From Paulinella micropora (lineage: Eukaryota > Cercozoa > Imbricatea > Euglyphida > Paulinellidae), in assembly GCA_019918135.1 (NCBI GenBank), contig WBZZ01003950.1, forward strand, positions 205,001 to 269,000: a stretch of 64,000 nucleotides of DNA. The letters run 5' to 3'. Shown here in pieces: positions 9,466 to 20,366 of this stretch (position 1 is its first letter; each line of letters begins with the position of its first letter). The notes beneath the pieces are model-generated. The model was not told the origin of the DNA and did no database searches. It saw nothing but the letters and a program-made list of their open reading frames with translations. Made by a program: the position numbers and the translations under genes.

Positions 9466-9683
9466 GAGACAAGTCCTTTTTTTTTTTGTTTACAGACGAG
9501 CCGGGAAGAAGATTTGCAAAAAAAAGAGCAGTGGATGGCACAATCCCAAGCAAAAAGCCTTTGGCATTTTTTCTTTGCCACACTGCGTTTATTATTAAAT
9601 ACATGTTTCTGAAAAACAAAAAATCTATCTTGAGAGAGCCATTTCCTTCATCTATTGCTCGCTCCGATTTCACGAATCGGCTG
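9466..9683. other. AT-rich intergenic space
   Basis: T and A runs between convergent genes; likely 3' untranslated regions. No gene seen. Confidence 0.5.
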
Positions 9684-12600
9684 TTAGAAATCCAAGCGAT
9701 GCAAGCGATCAAAGGGATCAAAGAACTCTGGGCTATCTTCTAGCTCGCCGTACAGGGTCAATGGTGGCAGCAGAGGCTGCAGACCGCTTAGAATGTTATC
9801 TTCTTCTTCTTCAGCAGCAAAGCTGTCGAACCGAGGTGCGTGCCGTCCACTCGGCGGTCCGAGCCACAGCTTGACGGGACTAGCACCATCATCGTCATCA
9901 TAGTCGTCGCGCAAGTAGTCCGATGGCGAAACTGGAGAGCCCTTCCTTTCTGGCGGAGAGCCAGCGGTCTCCGCGTGATGCGGAGAAACGTCGGCGAAGT
10001 AACGTTCCCATTCCTTCTTCTTCTTCTCAGGAGGTGAGAGGTGTCCAATCGGCGGCACCTGTATTAGCCACCTGTCGTCGTGCTCCGGAGATGCTGCTGG
10101 AGGGCTCGTCACTGCCGCTGCTTCTTCGGGCTTGTCTACAACTGTGCCTTTTGATTCCCACTTGACGGTGAACCTCGTTCTGTTGACTACCTGGCTTTCC
10201 TGCTGGGGCCACAGAACTAGTCATGCTATTGTATAGACAAACAGGCACGCCTCCAGGAGCTCCGTCAGCTGATCGTCGGCCAGGTCGTGCAGTTGGTTCG
10301 AAAGGAAATCAGAGTTCTTGAACATGTTATCAAGCCCTAGGCGTAGTCCCTCTACCTTGTCGGTAACCGAGGCCAAGGGCGGGAACGTGATGCTTCTGAG
10401 GGCCTTTTTCCTCGCGATTTGTTGCATGATGATCGCCAGCTTTCTCTGGGTCTGCGCGTGACCCCCAGGCCGCGTGGAATCGAAGATCACCGAGTTGTCG
10501 CGCTCAGTAACAGAGATAGCCTTTGACAAAACAGCTTCTCGGTAGACTTGGTCCCAGCTCGTCAGTGTTCGGGCCAGGCACAGAATGGTGCCTTGTCTGT
10601 TCTCCTCGGGCCGTGCCTTTAGCTTCTTCTGCAGGCAGCTAAGCACTCTGTTGGCACAGCTCTCCCAATCCTGCACCGACAGGATTTGGTTGAACAGCAG
10701 CCACAGCGACACGAGTGAAAAGGGCTCCTTCCGGGCTGTCGTGCAGGCGCGCAGGCGGGTAATTGCGGGCACCTGTGCCAGGCTCCGCTCGAGGAACGCC
10801 GCGCACAGGCCGTACTGCACATCCGGAGCAGTGATGCCCGGTGGAAAACCAACCACACCAACAGAATCAAACGTGCGTATCAGGCCCTGTTGCATGTCCT
10901 TGGGAAGCCAGTCTTCCCGCAACACTTGTCGCTTTTTTTTGGGGATGTTTTGCCGGTTCCACGCGAAATCCGCACTGACGTTTAGCAGGGACAGGACCAA
11001 GAGCGCGTCTAGCGGCTGCCTCTGCCTGGAATTGTTTGCTACGTACCTTCGTAGCTTCTCGAGGCTCGTGGCGAGGGCGCGGTGCAGACAAATGACCAAG
11101 AGCAAGGGCTCCAGGCTATTGCGTCGCCCGGCCGTTGTCTGTTCCGGTTGGACAGCGGTGGGGCCCACCAGAATTGACAGCAAGGAGATCTTCCTCTTGG
11201 ACAGCCACAGCCAGCCGGCCAACGCAATAGCAGAACTGAAGCCGGGGGGTGCTTCGTAGTACCTGCTGCCCGAAAACGAAAGCTCTGATCGGCGATATAC
11301 CCGCGCTTGTACAGGCTTGTCGAAAGCACGACCTCTGGCAAGCGTTTTTCGAGGAGTTCGTGTGCGTGTGCTCGCTTGTTGTCACGCACATTATATTCGG
11401 TTTGGACCCAGCCCGCCAAGATCTTGTATTTCGCACTCTCATAGTCTATGACCGGCAGCCCTACCTGCAGCGCGGCGTCAGTGCACAGTTCCCGTAATTC
11501 CTGGGGCTTCAGCTTGATCTTGAGCGGCAAGGCATCCAAGCTCTTTGCGCCAAGTGAGACCGCTAGCTGGTAGGGGTACTCGTTAGCCCACAGCGCCGAC
11601 CCGCCCTCCGGCGCCAGTCTGCGCTTTTTCTCTTGTGCGGTCTCCTCGGGCGCGCGCAACCGCCGCCGCAAGACGGTCGCGCCGTCTTCTTGGTTCGTCG
11701 GGAGCGGCGGGACAGGCATGAAGAAAGCGACCTCTTGGTCGTTCGTCGGAAACACTGATACAGAGGCCGACCGGTCGACCTCTTTCTCGTTCGTCGGAAA
11801 CGATGGGATAGGCACGGGGGCTGACGAACCCGCTTTACGTCGTCTGTCGTAACGCTTCGGTTTCCTAGCCTGCCACTTAACTTGGAGGCTCGATCTATGG
11901 AGCGGCAGGCCTGATGAAGGTTTAAAGCAGAATCTAGTGGCGACCGCATAAATAAAAAGACAAGCCTCTGCTATCTCCAGAAGTAAAGTCGGTGACAAGA
12001 CTTTCCAGGGAGCACTGATGTTGTAAGAAGCGCGTTTAGACAGTTCAGCCAGCCCTTCTAGAAAATTGTGGTCTTTCACGGGCCAGGCGGGCGACAACGC
12101 TAGGCAGGCGGGAAATTCCTCTTGGATGATCTCTTGCATCGATTGCGCAATGTCTCGCTGGCTTTGTTTTGGCGGTTTCAGCTTAAAATCGGGACGGTAG
12201 CTCAGTCCAAAGAATATGACTTGGTTGATTGGACGCAAATACGCCCAAGGCACCCCCTTACCTTTCGTGAAAATCTTCGTTTCTACATCCTGCCAAGTAG
12301 GAGTAGGTGTAGATGGATCCCGGATAGTTTGCAAAATGTCAGTTTCCTTTCTTGTAGGCATGGGGTATTCTTTTATAGCTCTGAGCACTCTGTTGGCGCT
12401 TCTTGTCCATTCATGCCCGAACTCAGAAAAACGGCTGCTCGTGACCCAAATCGACTGCAGAGAAAACGGCTGCTCCACGACAAAATCTTAGGCTTGCGCA
12501 TTGATCTTCTGAACGACCGACGCCGTTCTGCCGTTCGGCGGGCGCACTGGGGTAGGCACGGAGGCTGCCGAAATCAAGTTAGGTCTGCGACCGCGACCCG

Positions 12601-14775
12601 TTTGCGAAGACTGCCACAAAACCTCGAGGCTTGGTCTATGGGTCAGCAGGCCTTTAGGGTAAAAGAAGAATTTAGCGGCGACCGCGTAGATAAAAAGACA
12701 AGCCTCTGCTATCTCCAGCAGTAAGTCCTGTGACAGAACGGTCGAGAGAGCATGGCTGTTGCCAGAAGCGCGTTTAGACAGTTCATCAAGCCCCGCGAGA
12801 AATTCCGTGTCCTTCACGGGCCAGGCGGGCGACAACACTAGGCAGGCGGGCGCGTCCTTTTGGATGATCTCCTGGATCGAGCGCGCAATGTCATCTTGGC
12901 TTTCTGTTGGTGCTTTCTTCTCAAAATCGGGACTGTAGGTCAGTCCAAAGAAGATGGTTCGATTAAATCGTTTACGTAAATACCCCCAAGGCATCCCCTT
13001 GCTCACCATGAAAACCTTCGTCCCTACCTGGTGCCAAGTAGAGGAAGCCTGAATAACTTGCAAAATGTTAGTTTCCTGTGCCGTAATAAGCGTGGTGTAT
13101 TCTTTTATAGCGCTGAGCACGTTGTTGGCGCTGTTCGTCCATACAATTTGGAGCTCACGAGGACGGCGGAACAGGGCCCAAAGCGACTGTAGAGAAAACG
13201 GTTGGTTCTTGACGAGATTTAAAGCTTGCGCATTGAGCGTCAGAATGACCAACGCCGGGGCCGTCGCCGCCGGAGCCGCCGTCGCCTCCCGAGCCGCCGC
13301 CGGGGCCGTTAGGGCCGCCTTAGGCATTGGGTGCTTGGCCCATTGTAGCGTGTAACGGGGCTCATGACTGTCTTGCGGCGCGCTGGCGATTGGCCTCTGG
13401 ACCAGACAGAACCTTACCACGGAATAGATGAACAGACAGTCTTCCAAGACCTCCTGGATGGCGGTGCCTGAGAGCTCATGCATTTCGCCCGGGGCAAGCC
13501 CGCGGCCGGGGCTTTCGAACAGGTTATCGAGCCCCGTGCACTGGCTTTCCGTGCCGGCCGCTTCGAAAGGCGGAAACATAAGGCTGTCCAGCCTCTCCCC
13601 CCGTACGATCTGCTGCATCATGCCCTCGATCTTTTTTTGGCTCTTGTTCAGCTTGGTAGCTTTTTCCAACAGAGCAAGTGCAAATGTCAGCAAGCCACTA
13701 TCACTAAGCTCACAGAACACGTGCTTATGAACTTCTGTATAGAACGTATAGAACTCCTCCCAGCTCGAGAATTTTTGCTGGTCGCTCGATTCCACGACAT
13801 TGCTAGCCCAGCCCTGCAAGCGCCGGAACACTTCGTCGGCGCAGGATTTCCAGTCCGGAACTGACAACCATTTGTTGAACAGCATCCAGACCGGCACGAC
13901 CGAAAAGGGCTCCCTCCGTGCTAGCGCCATTGCGTGCTGCTCGGTGAGTTTCGGCACTTGGGCCTTGCTCTGTGCCAGAAACCACGCGCACAGCCCCGCC
14001 TCCACGTCATCGTCAGAAGCGATCGGCATGGTGGCGCCGTCTTGCAAGCGGCTGGATAGTCCGATAAGCGCTTTTCGCAGACTCTGTTTAGTGACGGCGG
14101 GCAACTCGCTCCTGTGCACCTTTTGCGCTAATAACGTGATGTCTGTGGAGCCCCACTCTGCTTCGGTCCAGGGGCCTAGAACGGACATGAGCAGTAACAA
14201 GTTGTACCGCTCTTCTGTTACGTCGTTCTGTTTCTTTGCTGTTACGCAGGTCGATAATGTTTCTGTGCTCTTGTGGAGGGCTTGGTACAAACAGGCGAGG
14301 ATAAGTAAGGATTCGTTCAGCGACGACCAGCGGGGCCCGTTCCCGCGTGCAAGGGGCTGCACCGCTTCTTCTGATGAGAACAGAGCAATGCGGCTTGAGA
14401 TCCAGAGCCAACCGGCCACGGCGATAGCAAAGGTAAAGCCTTTTTTGTTAGCGAACCGGGTCCCACTAAGCACAACTGCAGGCAACTTCTTTTCGATGAG
14501 CTCAGTCAGGCTCCCGTGCTTGTAGCATTTTTCCGGTTGGTAAATCTGTTGGACCCACTCAACAAATTTGGTGTGTGGTTGTCAGAGCTAAAGTCAGCTA
14601 TGAGCGGCAAGCCCACCTGCAGCGCGGCGTCAACGCACAGCTGCTGTAAATCATCGCGCTGTAGTTCGACCTGGAGCAGGGCCGATTGCGCAATTTTCTT
14701 GTTGTCCAAAGACGCTGCAAACTCGTACGGGTATTCGGGGGCATACAGCGTCCCCTTGCGAACGGGCTGCAACAT
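9684..14775 (-). CDS. Giant modular protein of repeated units, interrupted by two in-frame stops and two frame changes
   Basis: One locus of about 1,700 codons from ATG 14773-14775. Unit type 1 begins with an EYPY...SLD segment, a CTDAALQVGLP-like helix and an AVAGWLWIS hydrophobic motif. Unit type 2 contains PFSLQSLWALF, NSANNVL, ACLFIYAVA and a Lys/Trp strand (LQVKW). Type 1 units lie near 14.7-13.4 kb and 11.6-10.2 kb, type 2 near 13.2-12.6 and 12.4-11.8 kb. Breaks: a frame change near 14560 in a CA dinucleotide run; TAA 12488-12490, exactly where the repeated unit has TTA (NAQAL); a -1 change at C CCC CCG (11249-11243); TGA CTA at 10221-10223, after which the same frame restores the KW strand found after ACLFIY in the other units and runs on as an acidic Pro-rich tail. 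Function unknown. The related gene at 18728-20366 carries one unit. Confidence 0.6.
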
Positions 14776-15040
14776 GTGTCGACACAAAACTTCCCCCCGT
14801 TTTTCTTTTTGGTCGTGTTTGGAGCATATCTTATTTTCTTGGAGACAATTAAAAAAAAAAAAAAGAAAAGAGTTTTTTTTTTGCGTGAAAGGCGGCGGGG
14901 AAAGGAGAGAGGGAGGGAAAGGGAGAAGGGAGGGGGGGGGGGGTGGAAAGACAATGTCTTGAGCGCTCCATTCACTTTTTTCTTTCTTTTCGCTTTCAAA
15001 TTTTCACCGGGCCCGGCCGCCAGTCTTGTGTTGGAAGAAT

Positions 15041-15088
<48 letters not shown>

Positions 15089-15164
15089 AAAGGGCAGAAG
15101 CAAGAGGAGGTTAACAACACCGAAAACCCCCCACAAGAAAAAAAAAGAAGAAGAAGAGCAGTCC
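14776..15164. other. Spacer with 42-nt T run
   Basis: Divergent promoter region holding an A13 run near 14850, a purine-rich G block 14890-14942, and a T run of about 42 at 15043-15084 followed by an A/G-rich leader before the ATG at 15165. No gene seen. Confidence 0.6.
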
Positions 15165-16589
15165 ATGCCGCCGCATCCGAAAAGACAGAAATTTCTGAAC
15201 GGGCACAGCGTGTTCCAACTGGGCTTGCAGCTCGGGCTTGACTCTATTCCCAGCTTAACAAAGCAGAACACGGGGCTTTATAATCAGTACCTGTTTTTAC
15301 AAGCATTAGACCGTATCTTACTTAAAACACGGGTAGGCGACACGGCCCCCACTCTCGACGGCGAGATAGTCGGAATCGACGCTGATGCTCACGTTGACCC
15401 GAATGTCGGCCTCGCCGAATTCCATGGCCGGGCTTTTCCTGACGGGATTACGTTGCGCTCATGTACACGCCAAGATTTTGAAAACCTTTTGAACAGCAGG
15501 GGTGTAGATACGAAGTACTACCTGCAGGGCAAAGACGAAAAGTGGTTGGAAAATACGATTGTACTAAGGATTGAATATAAGAGCAATGCAATGGTGTTAA
15601 AGGTTTCGGAACAGGTGGAATTCGGGTCGGCTGTGTCAGGGGCAGGCATCCAGAGTTTTCTGCACACCCAATTGCCAGTGCATGTGCCAAAAATGCTGTC
15701 AATCTTTGTCTTGTCGTTTCCGGATTACAGAAGCGCCCTAGTGACCTGCGCGCCCTGGGCCGGAGACAGCTTTCTTTCGAGCACCTCTCACATAAGCACA
15801 GACCTGCCTGCTAAATTTAAGGACGGGCTTAAGGCCCTGCTGAACATGCTTGCAACCAACGGTATCATGAGCTGGGACACGGCACTGCAAAATATGCTCT
15901 GGTCAGTTAACAAAGTCGTCTTCATCGATTTCGAGCCCTCGCGCGTTGCACTTTTCGTCGAACAAAGTAAGCCCTGCAGGAGGGCCCGGCGGTTGCACAC
16001 AGAGCTCAAGCAGCAAAACATAGAGGTTTCTCACGTCGTCGGGTTTTCCAACGCAGTGAGTTGTTGGGCAGCGCTGCAGGGCTCGGTGCGTCGAACGAGG
16101 TTGCCGCCTGGCTTTCCTGCCGTAGCGATCCAAGCCAAAGCAACAGAGCTTCTCGTACCAATGCTCGAACCAGATGGAAAGAGTTCTTTGACTTTGTGCA
16201 GTGTCTGCGCCATCTGGTGGATGGATCTCTACAATGCGCACCCGGGGAGCCACCCCCTTTTCACGACCTTTAATTACATGCTGCGCAGAGAGCCGCCTTT
16301 TTGTTGGCCTGCAGATTGTAAACTCGTACACTTCTCTGGCCGTGTCTGCAACGCAGAAGATTCCAACCTCTACAAAAGAAAGTTTCTTGTCAAAGAGAGA
16401 CCTGGAGATAACAAGGTTAGGTTAAGTCACAATCAACTCGAGCATCCGTTTCACGACTTGCTAAGAGAACAACAAATGATACCAGAGCAGGACCCATGCC
16501 GATACCTGCGTGAAATGTGCCACGAGTTCTTGCAGTTGCTCGTCTACGCTTTGAAAAATAGTAAGGGCGTCCAGCTCTTTCTGCCATGA
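15165..16589 (+). CDS. Kinase-fold protein (divergent)
   Basis: 474 residues in one intact frame from ATG 15165. The central part reads as a protein-kinase-like fold: a Lys-containing strand (MVLKVSEQ), then MSWDTALQNML (D238, N243) in the position of the catalytic loop HxDxxxxN, then VVFIDFEPS (D255) in the place of DFG, as in bacterial-style and lipopolysaccharide-type kinases. The HRD histidine is replaced (MSWD), so activity is uncertain. The C-terminal 200 residues are helical (FSNAVSCWAAL, CAIWWMDLY) and shared with the paralogue at 16997-18471. The tandem duplication begins inside this gene at 16207, leaving a headless copy at 29294-29676. Confidence 0.65.
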   Translation: MPPHPKRQKFLNGHSVFQLGLQLGLDSIPSLTKQNTGLYNQYLFLQALDRILLKTRVGDTAPTLDGEIVGIDADAHVDPNVGLAEFHGRAFPDGITLRSCTRQDFENLLNSRGVDTKYYLQGKDEKWLENTIVLRIEYKSNAMVLKVSEQVEFGSAVSGAGIQSFLHTQLPVHVPKMLSIFVLSFPDYRSALVTCAPWAGDSFLSSTSHISTDLPAKFKDGLKALLNMLATNGIMSWDTALQNMLWSVNKVVFIDFEPSRVALFVEQSKPCRRARRLHTELKQQNIEVSHVVGFSNAVSCWAALQGSVRRTRLPPGFPAVAIQAKATELLVPMLEPDGKSSLTLCSVCAIWWMDLYNAHPGSHPLFTTFNYMLRREPPFCWPADCKLVHFSGRVCNAEDSNLYKRKFLVKERPGDNKVRLSHNQLEHPFHDLLREQQMIPEQDPCRYLREMCHEFLQLLVYALKNSKGVQLFLP

Positions 16590-16996
16590 TCTTCAGAGAG
16601 AGAGAGAGAGAGAGAAGGGTGGGGGGGGGAGGGGGGAGGGGGGGGAGCGCGCGGGAAGTTGTGTTGTAGACGTTTCTCCGTTTGTCACTCCCTTCCAACC
16701 AACCCCCCCCCCTCCCCCGGGGGGGGGATGTGGCTTTTTCTTGAGGCGTGTCTCACTCCTAACACACCCCCACCCAGTTTTTTTTTAAAACAAAACATCT
16801 CTTCTATTCAGACAGGCTAAAAAAACCAAAAAGTAATTAAAAAAAGAAACCAACACGTACATGCCCCCCCCCCCTCCTTCCCCTTCCCTCTAAAAAAAAC
16901 CAAAGAAAAAAGGGAGAAAGAAATGAAAAGGGGAGATAGTACTAAATACTTTTTCCTACAAAGAAAACCTTAAGGAACAGCCAAGGCTTCATTTCC
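16590..16996. other. Low-complexity spacer
   Basis: (GA)n, G runs, a C7/G7 block near 16704-16728 and an A-rich leader before ATG 16997. Duplicated at 29677-30085. No gene seen. Confidence 0.6.
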
Positions 16997-18471
16997 ATGT
17001 TCAGCGGCATGCAATCAACCGAACTGTACCGCACAACAGTTGACAAACTGGAAAAGAATACCAAGGACGCCGAGGTGCGCCTAGGGTTCAAACTACTGGA
17101 CAGCCTCTTGACAAATTTAATTGCAAAAGCTGGTGACGGCAAGTACAGGAGATTCGAGCCGCAGACTCTCGACGGAGTTATGGAACAAGGAGATTCCCGG
17201 AAGCGGGTCTTCGTGATCCTGACACCGCCAAGTCTGTTTATGGACCGCCTGACAGTTGTAAACGGAGGAACGCTACAGAATTCAGACCCTGGCTTGTTTT
17301 TCTCAGAGAACGCTCAGTATTTCGCCGATGGTCTGGAGGTGCCGGTGTGTTTGGAAGACAGATTTCTTGCGTGCGTCAACAAGGGGAGTTACCCGGACAT
17401 ATTAAAAGTGGCAACCGAGCTGTGGTTGATCGAGGGAGGATCGGCCGTCCCCCAAAACGACCGAGACGTTCGCACAAGCCAAAAAAGATGAAATGAAATA
17501 GCTCTGCAAATGTACATGCATTCGGTAATACCGGACTGCGTAGCGCCGGTGGTCAGCGTGTTTGCGGTTGTAGACCGCCTCACCAAGCCTACACGAGGTC
17601 GCGTGTATTATTGCTGCAAAGATCTGGGTTTTTGGGACAAGCAAGCACAAGACCAAATTTCCACCGAGAAGTTCCCGGCGCTGGCTAAGGCAACCGAGCG
17701 CTTGCTCAACTGCCTGGCTGCAAAGCGGATTTTATACTGGGGCCTGTGCCAACACAACTATTATTGGGGCAGAGATGACCAAATCCACTTTCACTATTTT
17801 CGGGCTGGTAGCATGGCTTTTCTGGTGCTGGGTCTGTGCTCCTTAGCTCGACAGCGTGATTGTGAGTTGTTGCACTATGTCCGAGAACAAAAAAAACTGT
17901 AATGTTAGTGGAACACATCACCGCGCTCTCTAACGCTGCGAGCCTTTGGGCCACGCTGCCGCCGAACTGGGTAGCAGACAGGCACTTGCACAAGGTGTTT
18001 TTGCCAGCGTTGGCAAAGTCAAACTGGTGCGCGAAAGTCACGTGCGCGCTGTGGTGGGCGGACCTGGAGCTGACGCAACGTAGTGGCCCCTTGACTTACG
18101 CGCTATTGTATCTGCAGCAGAAAGAGTGGGAAAAATCCAGGACCTCACAACACCAAGTTTGTTGGCGTGACCATCGTAAACAAGCCACGAACAATATTAT
18201 CGAGACTACCTGCTCTGGTACGATCCTGTACAAAGCACGTCTGCTGCAGCTGCACCCAAATAACATCTACCGCATACAACCAGTAGGCGCTAACGCAAAG
18301 GCTTTTTTGCTGAAATATGTTAGCGAGCAAACAAACATGAGGTCCGTACTGCGCGCTTGTTGTTTGGAGGTCTTGCAACTGATCGTTGCACATTTTGAAG
18401 AAGCAATCAGAAAAGGAGAGCAGGAACTTCCTTTGGTAGGAATCCCTCTAGAACTGTCAGCCGCGACCTAA
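16997..18471 (+). CDS. Degenerate kinase-fold paralogue, interrupted by TGA and a -1 change
   Basis: From ATG 16997; about 491 codons if read through. It aligns along its length with the 474-residue protein just upstream: LKVATELWLIEGGSAV to LKVSEQVEFGSAV, YWGLCQHNYYW to SWDTALQNMLW, and SNAASLWATL to SNAVSCWAAL. The catalytic-loop Asp is Gly and the DFE motif is HYF, so this is a predicted pseudokinase. Break 1: TGA 17489-17491 in frame, with homology continuing across it. Break 2: C AAA AAA A run at 17888-17896 (A AAA AAA heptamer) followed at once by TAA 17900-17902; homology requires the -1 frame from ACT GTA onward. Both breaks are present unchanged in copy B (30086-31557). Either a decayed duplicate or a recoded gene. 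Confidence 0.55.
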
Positions 18472-18727
18472 GAACTTTCACCACCAGCGTTAAAATGTTG
18501 TTGCTCTTTTTTTTTGTCGAATGCTCTTTTTTTTTTCCTTTTTTTTCCCCCTCGGTCCGCCCTCGGTCCGGACCCCTTTTTTTCGTGGCCTCTAAAACAA
18601 CTTTTAATTTTTTTCTTTTTTGTTTTTTTTTGGCACAATAGCAAAAAAAAAAAAAATCCGTCCTACCCCCCGCCGCCGCTCTCTTCCTCTCCCCTCTCTT
18701 TTTAAAGGGGAACCGCGGCAAGAATAA
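18472..18727. other. Pyrimidine-rich convergent spacer
   Basis: T-rich runs, a CGGTCCG repeat and an A12 run between convergent genes. Duplicated at 31558-31858. No gene seen. Confidence 0.5.
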
Positions 18728-20366
18728 TCAGCTAGAAACCAAATCCACTCCCCCCTCCCCACCCTCCTCCCTAAAAAAAGGCAGTTCATCATCGAAAGAG
18801 GAGGCCGGAAGGCCAGCAAGATCGGCTGCTGACCAATCAACAGCTGCTGACCAATCAACAGCTGCTGACCAATCAATCAGGAAATTCTCCCAATCAACTG
18901 TGGGTGGGCTGTCTTGGCGCTGCTTCTTTACCTTTCTATAAAAGGTTACGTTGTCCCCAGGTCTCCGCCGTAAAGTAAAAGAATTTTGCATCAAGGTGGT
19001 TGTTTGTCCGGGACCCTGCTGCGGGGCGCCCGCGGGTACGTCGTCAAACGGTCGAGTACCGGAGTCGCTAGACGTTGTTGTTCCAAAGCGGGTTTTGCGC
19101 TCTGTTCCTGCGGGTGACTCTGGGACGGGTCGGATACCGGAGTCGCTAGATGTCCAACTGATTTTGCACTTTGACCTTTTTTCCGGAGTAAGCGGTACGG
19201 TTAGCTTGACTACGGTGTAAATAAACAGGCAGGCCTCAGTAATCCTCTGCAACGACGGGATATCAACGTTGTGCATATCACCCGGGGTTGGGACGACAGT
19301 CGTATCTTCGGACGTTTTGAAAAGGTTGTCAAGATCTATGCGCTGTCCGTTCGGGTCGGTACTGAGGTGAAGAAGGGCCGGAAACGCGACTTGTTGGAGA
19401 CGCCTCTGAACCGCAATGTCTTGCATCACCTTAGTCAACCTGTCGCGTATTTTCTCCATCTGTTGGCTGTGATACGCAGACTTCAAGCTAAATACTACAG
19501 AACCTTTTGCAGCATCAAGAGAGCTGTTTACGAGTCCGCCGTTTTTAGCTCCTTCCAATACTTCGTCCCAGTCGTTTCCCTTTTGTGCAAGCGTCAGTAA
19601 CAAGCCGAGCCTTCCTGCTTGAACCTTGGTGAGCTTTAACTTGATGCCATTGAGCACTTTGTTAGCGCAGGCCGTCCACCTCTGCTCCAGCAGAATTCCT
19701 TGGAACAACATCCAAACGGACACGACAGAGAAGGGCCCTCTGGGCTATAGCGTTTGCGTGGTAAACGCCGAGTCCTTCCACCTGGGTCTGACAGTCAGCG
19801 AGAAATTGTTTGAGACCGGGGTTTTTTCCAGGACCTTCAGTTTTTAAAAAATCCGCAAGATTCTGGATGCCGTCAGTGAGTTTTTGGCGCAAGTAATTAA
19901 CTATGAGAACAGACTCGTTTGCAGAAGGAAGCTCCTTGTATTTAGAGTGCCTGCGGCTTTGCCCCGCTGTTGAGAACAGGTCGATGTTTTTTGAGATCCA
20001 CAGCCAGCCAGCCACTGCAAGAGAAAAACACAAGCCAGCACAGTTGTCGATGCCTGAACCCACCAGAAAGTCAGGTAATTCACGATCGATCAGACGCTCC
20101 AAATTGCAGTGGGTCAAGCAACGTCCCGGGTTGTATACTCGCAGGACCCAGCTTTCTAACTTTGTGTGACCAAATTGTTCCCTAGGCAACCCAACCGACT
20201 TCGAGGCCTCGTCGACCAATCGACGTATATCTTCTCCGTCTAACGGGACCTTTAGGCGCTGGATCTTTTTCTTTGCCTTTTCTTGGATTTTTTGGTCCAG
20301 AGAGGCTAAAAAGACGTTGGGATATTCGTGAGCGCCCAGCGCTGCCGGGCCTTGAGAGGACAACAT
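18728..20366 (-). CDS. Single-unit relative of the giant modular protein, with one frame change
   Basis: ATG 20364-20366; about 546 codons. In order it has the EYPNVFLASLD segment, the SVGLP helix, AVAGWLWISKN, an FSVVSVWMLF block, NKVLNGIKLKL, ACLFIYTVV and the CKISW strand, the same order as a type 1 unit of the 9684-14775 gene. The first frame ends at 19662, but homology shows the protein switches earlier, near 19727 (QR then PFSVV), consistent with a GAG codon reduced to one G. The Ser/Thr/Pro-rich tail ends in VDWSAA repeats encoded by an 18-bp tandem repeat. The same frame change is in copy B, which has additional damage. Function unknown. Confidence 0.55.
18824..18880. repeat. 18-bp tandem repeat, three copies
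   Basis: GCTGCTGACCAATCAACA repeated three times, encoding VDWSAA in copy A. Copy A has an extra AATC relative to copy B (31912-31962), so the two copies read this tail in different frames. Confidence 0.8.

Noticed and set aside
12122..12724. Plus-strand ORF of 200 codons opposite the modular gene
   Set aside because: It is antisense to conserved repeated units on the minus strand and has no similar counterpart opposite the other units.
19655..19735. +1 shift exactly at the stop TAA 19662 of the modular relative
   Set aside because: Homology to other units (PFSVVSVWMLF) shows the frame changes about 60 nt earlier, so this break is better explained by a small indel than by shifting at the stop.
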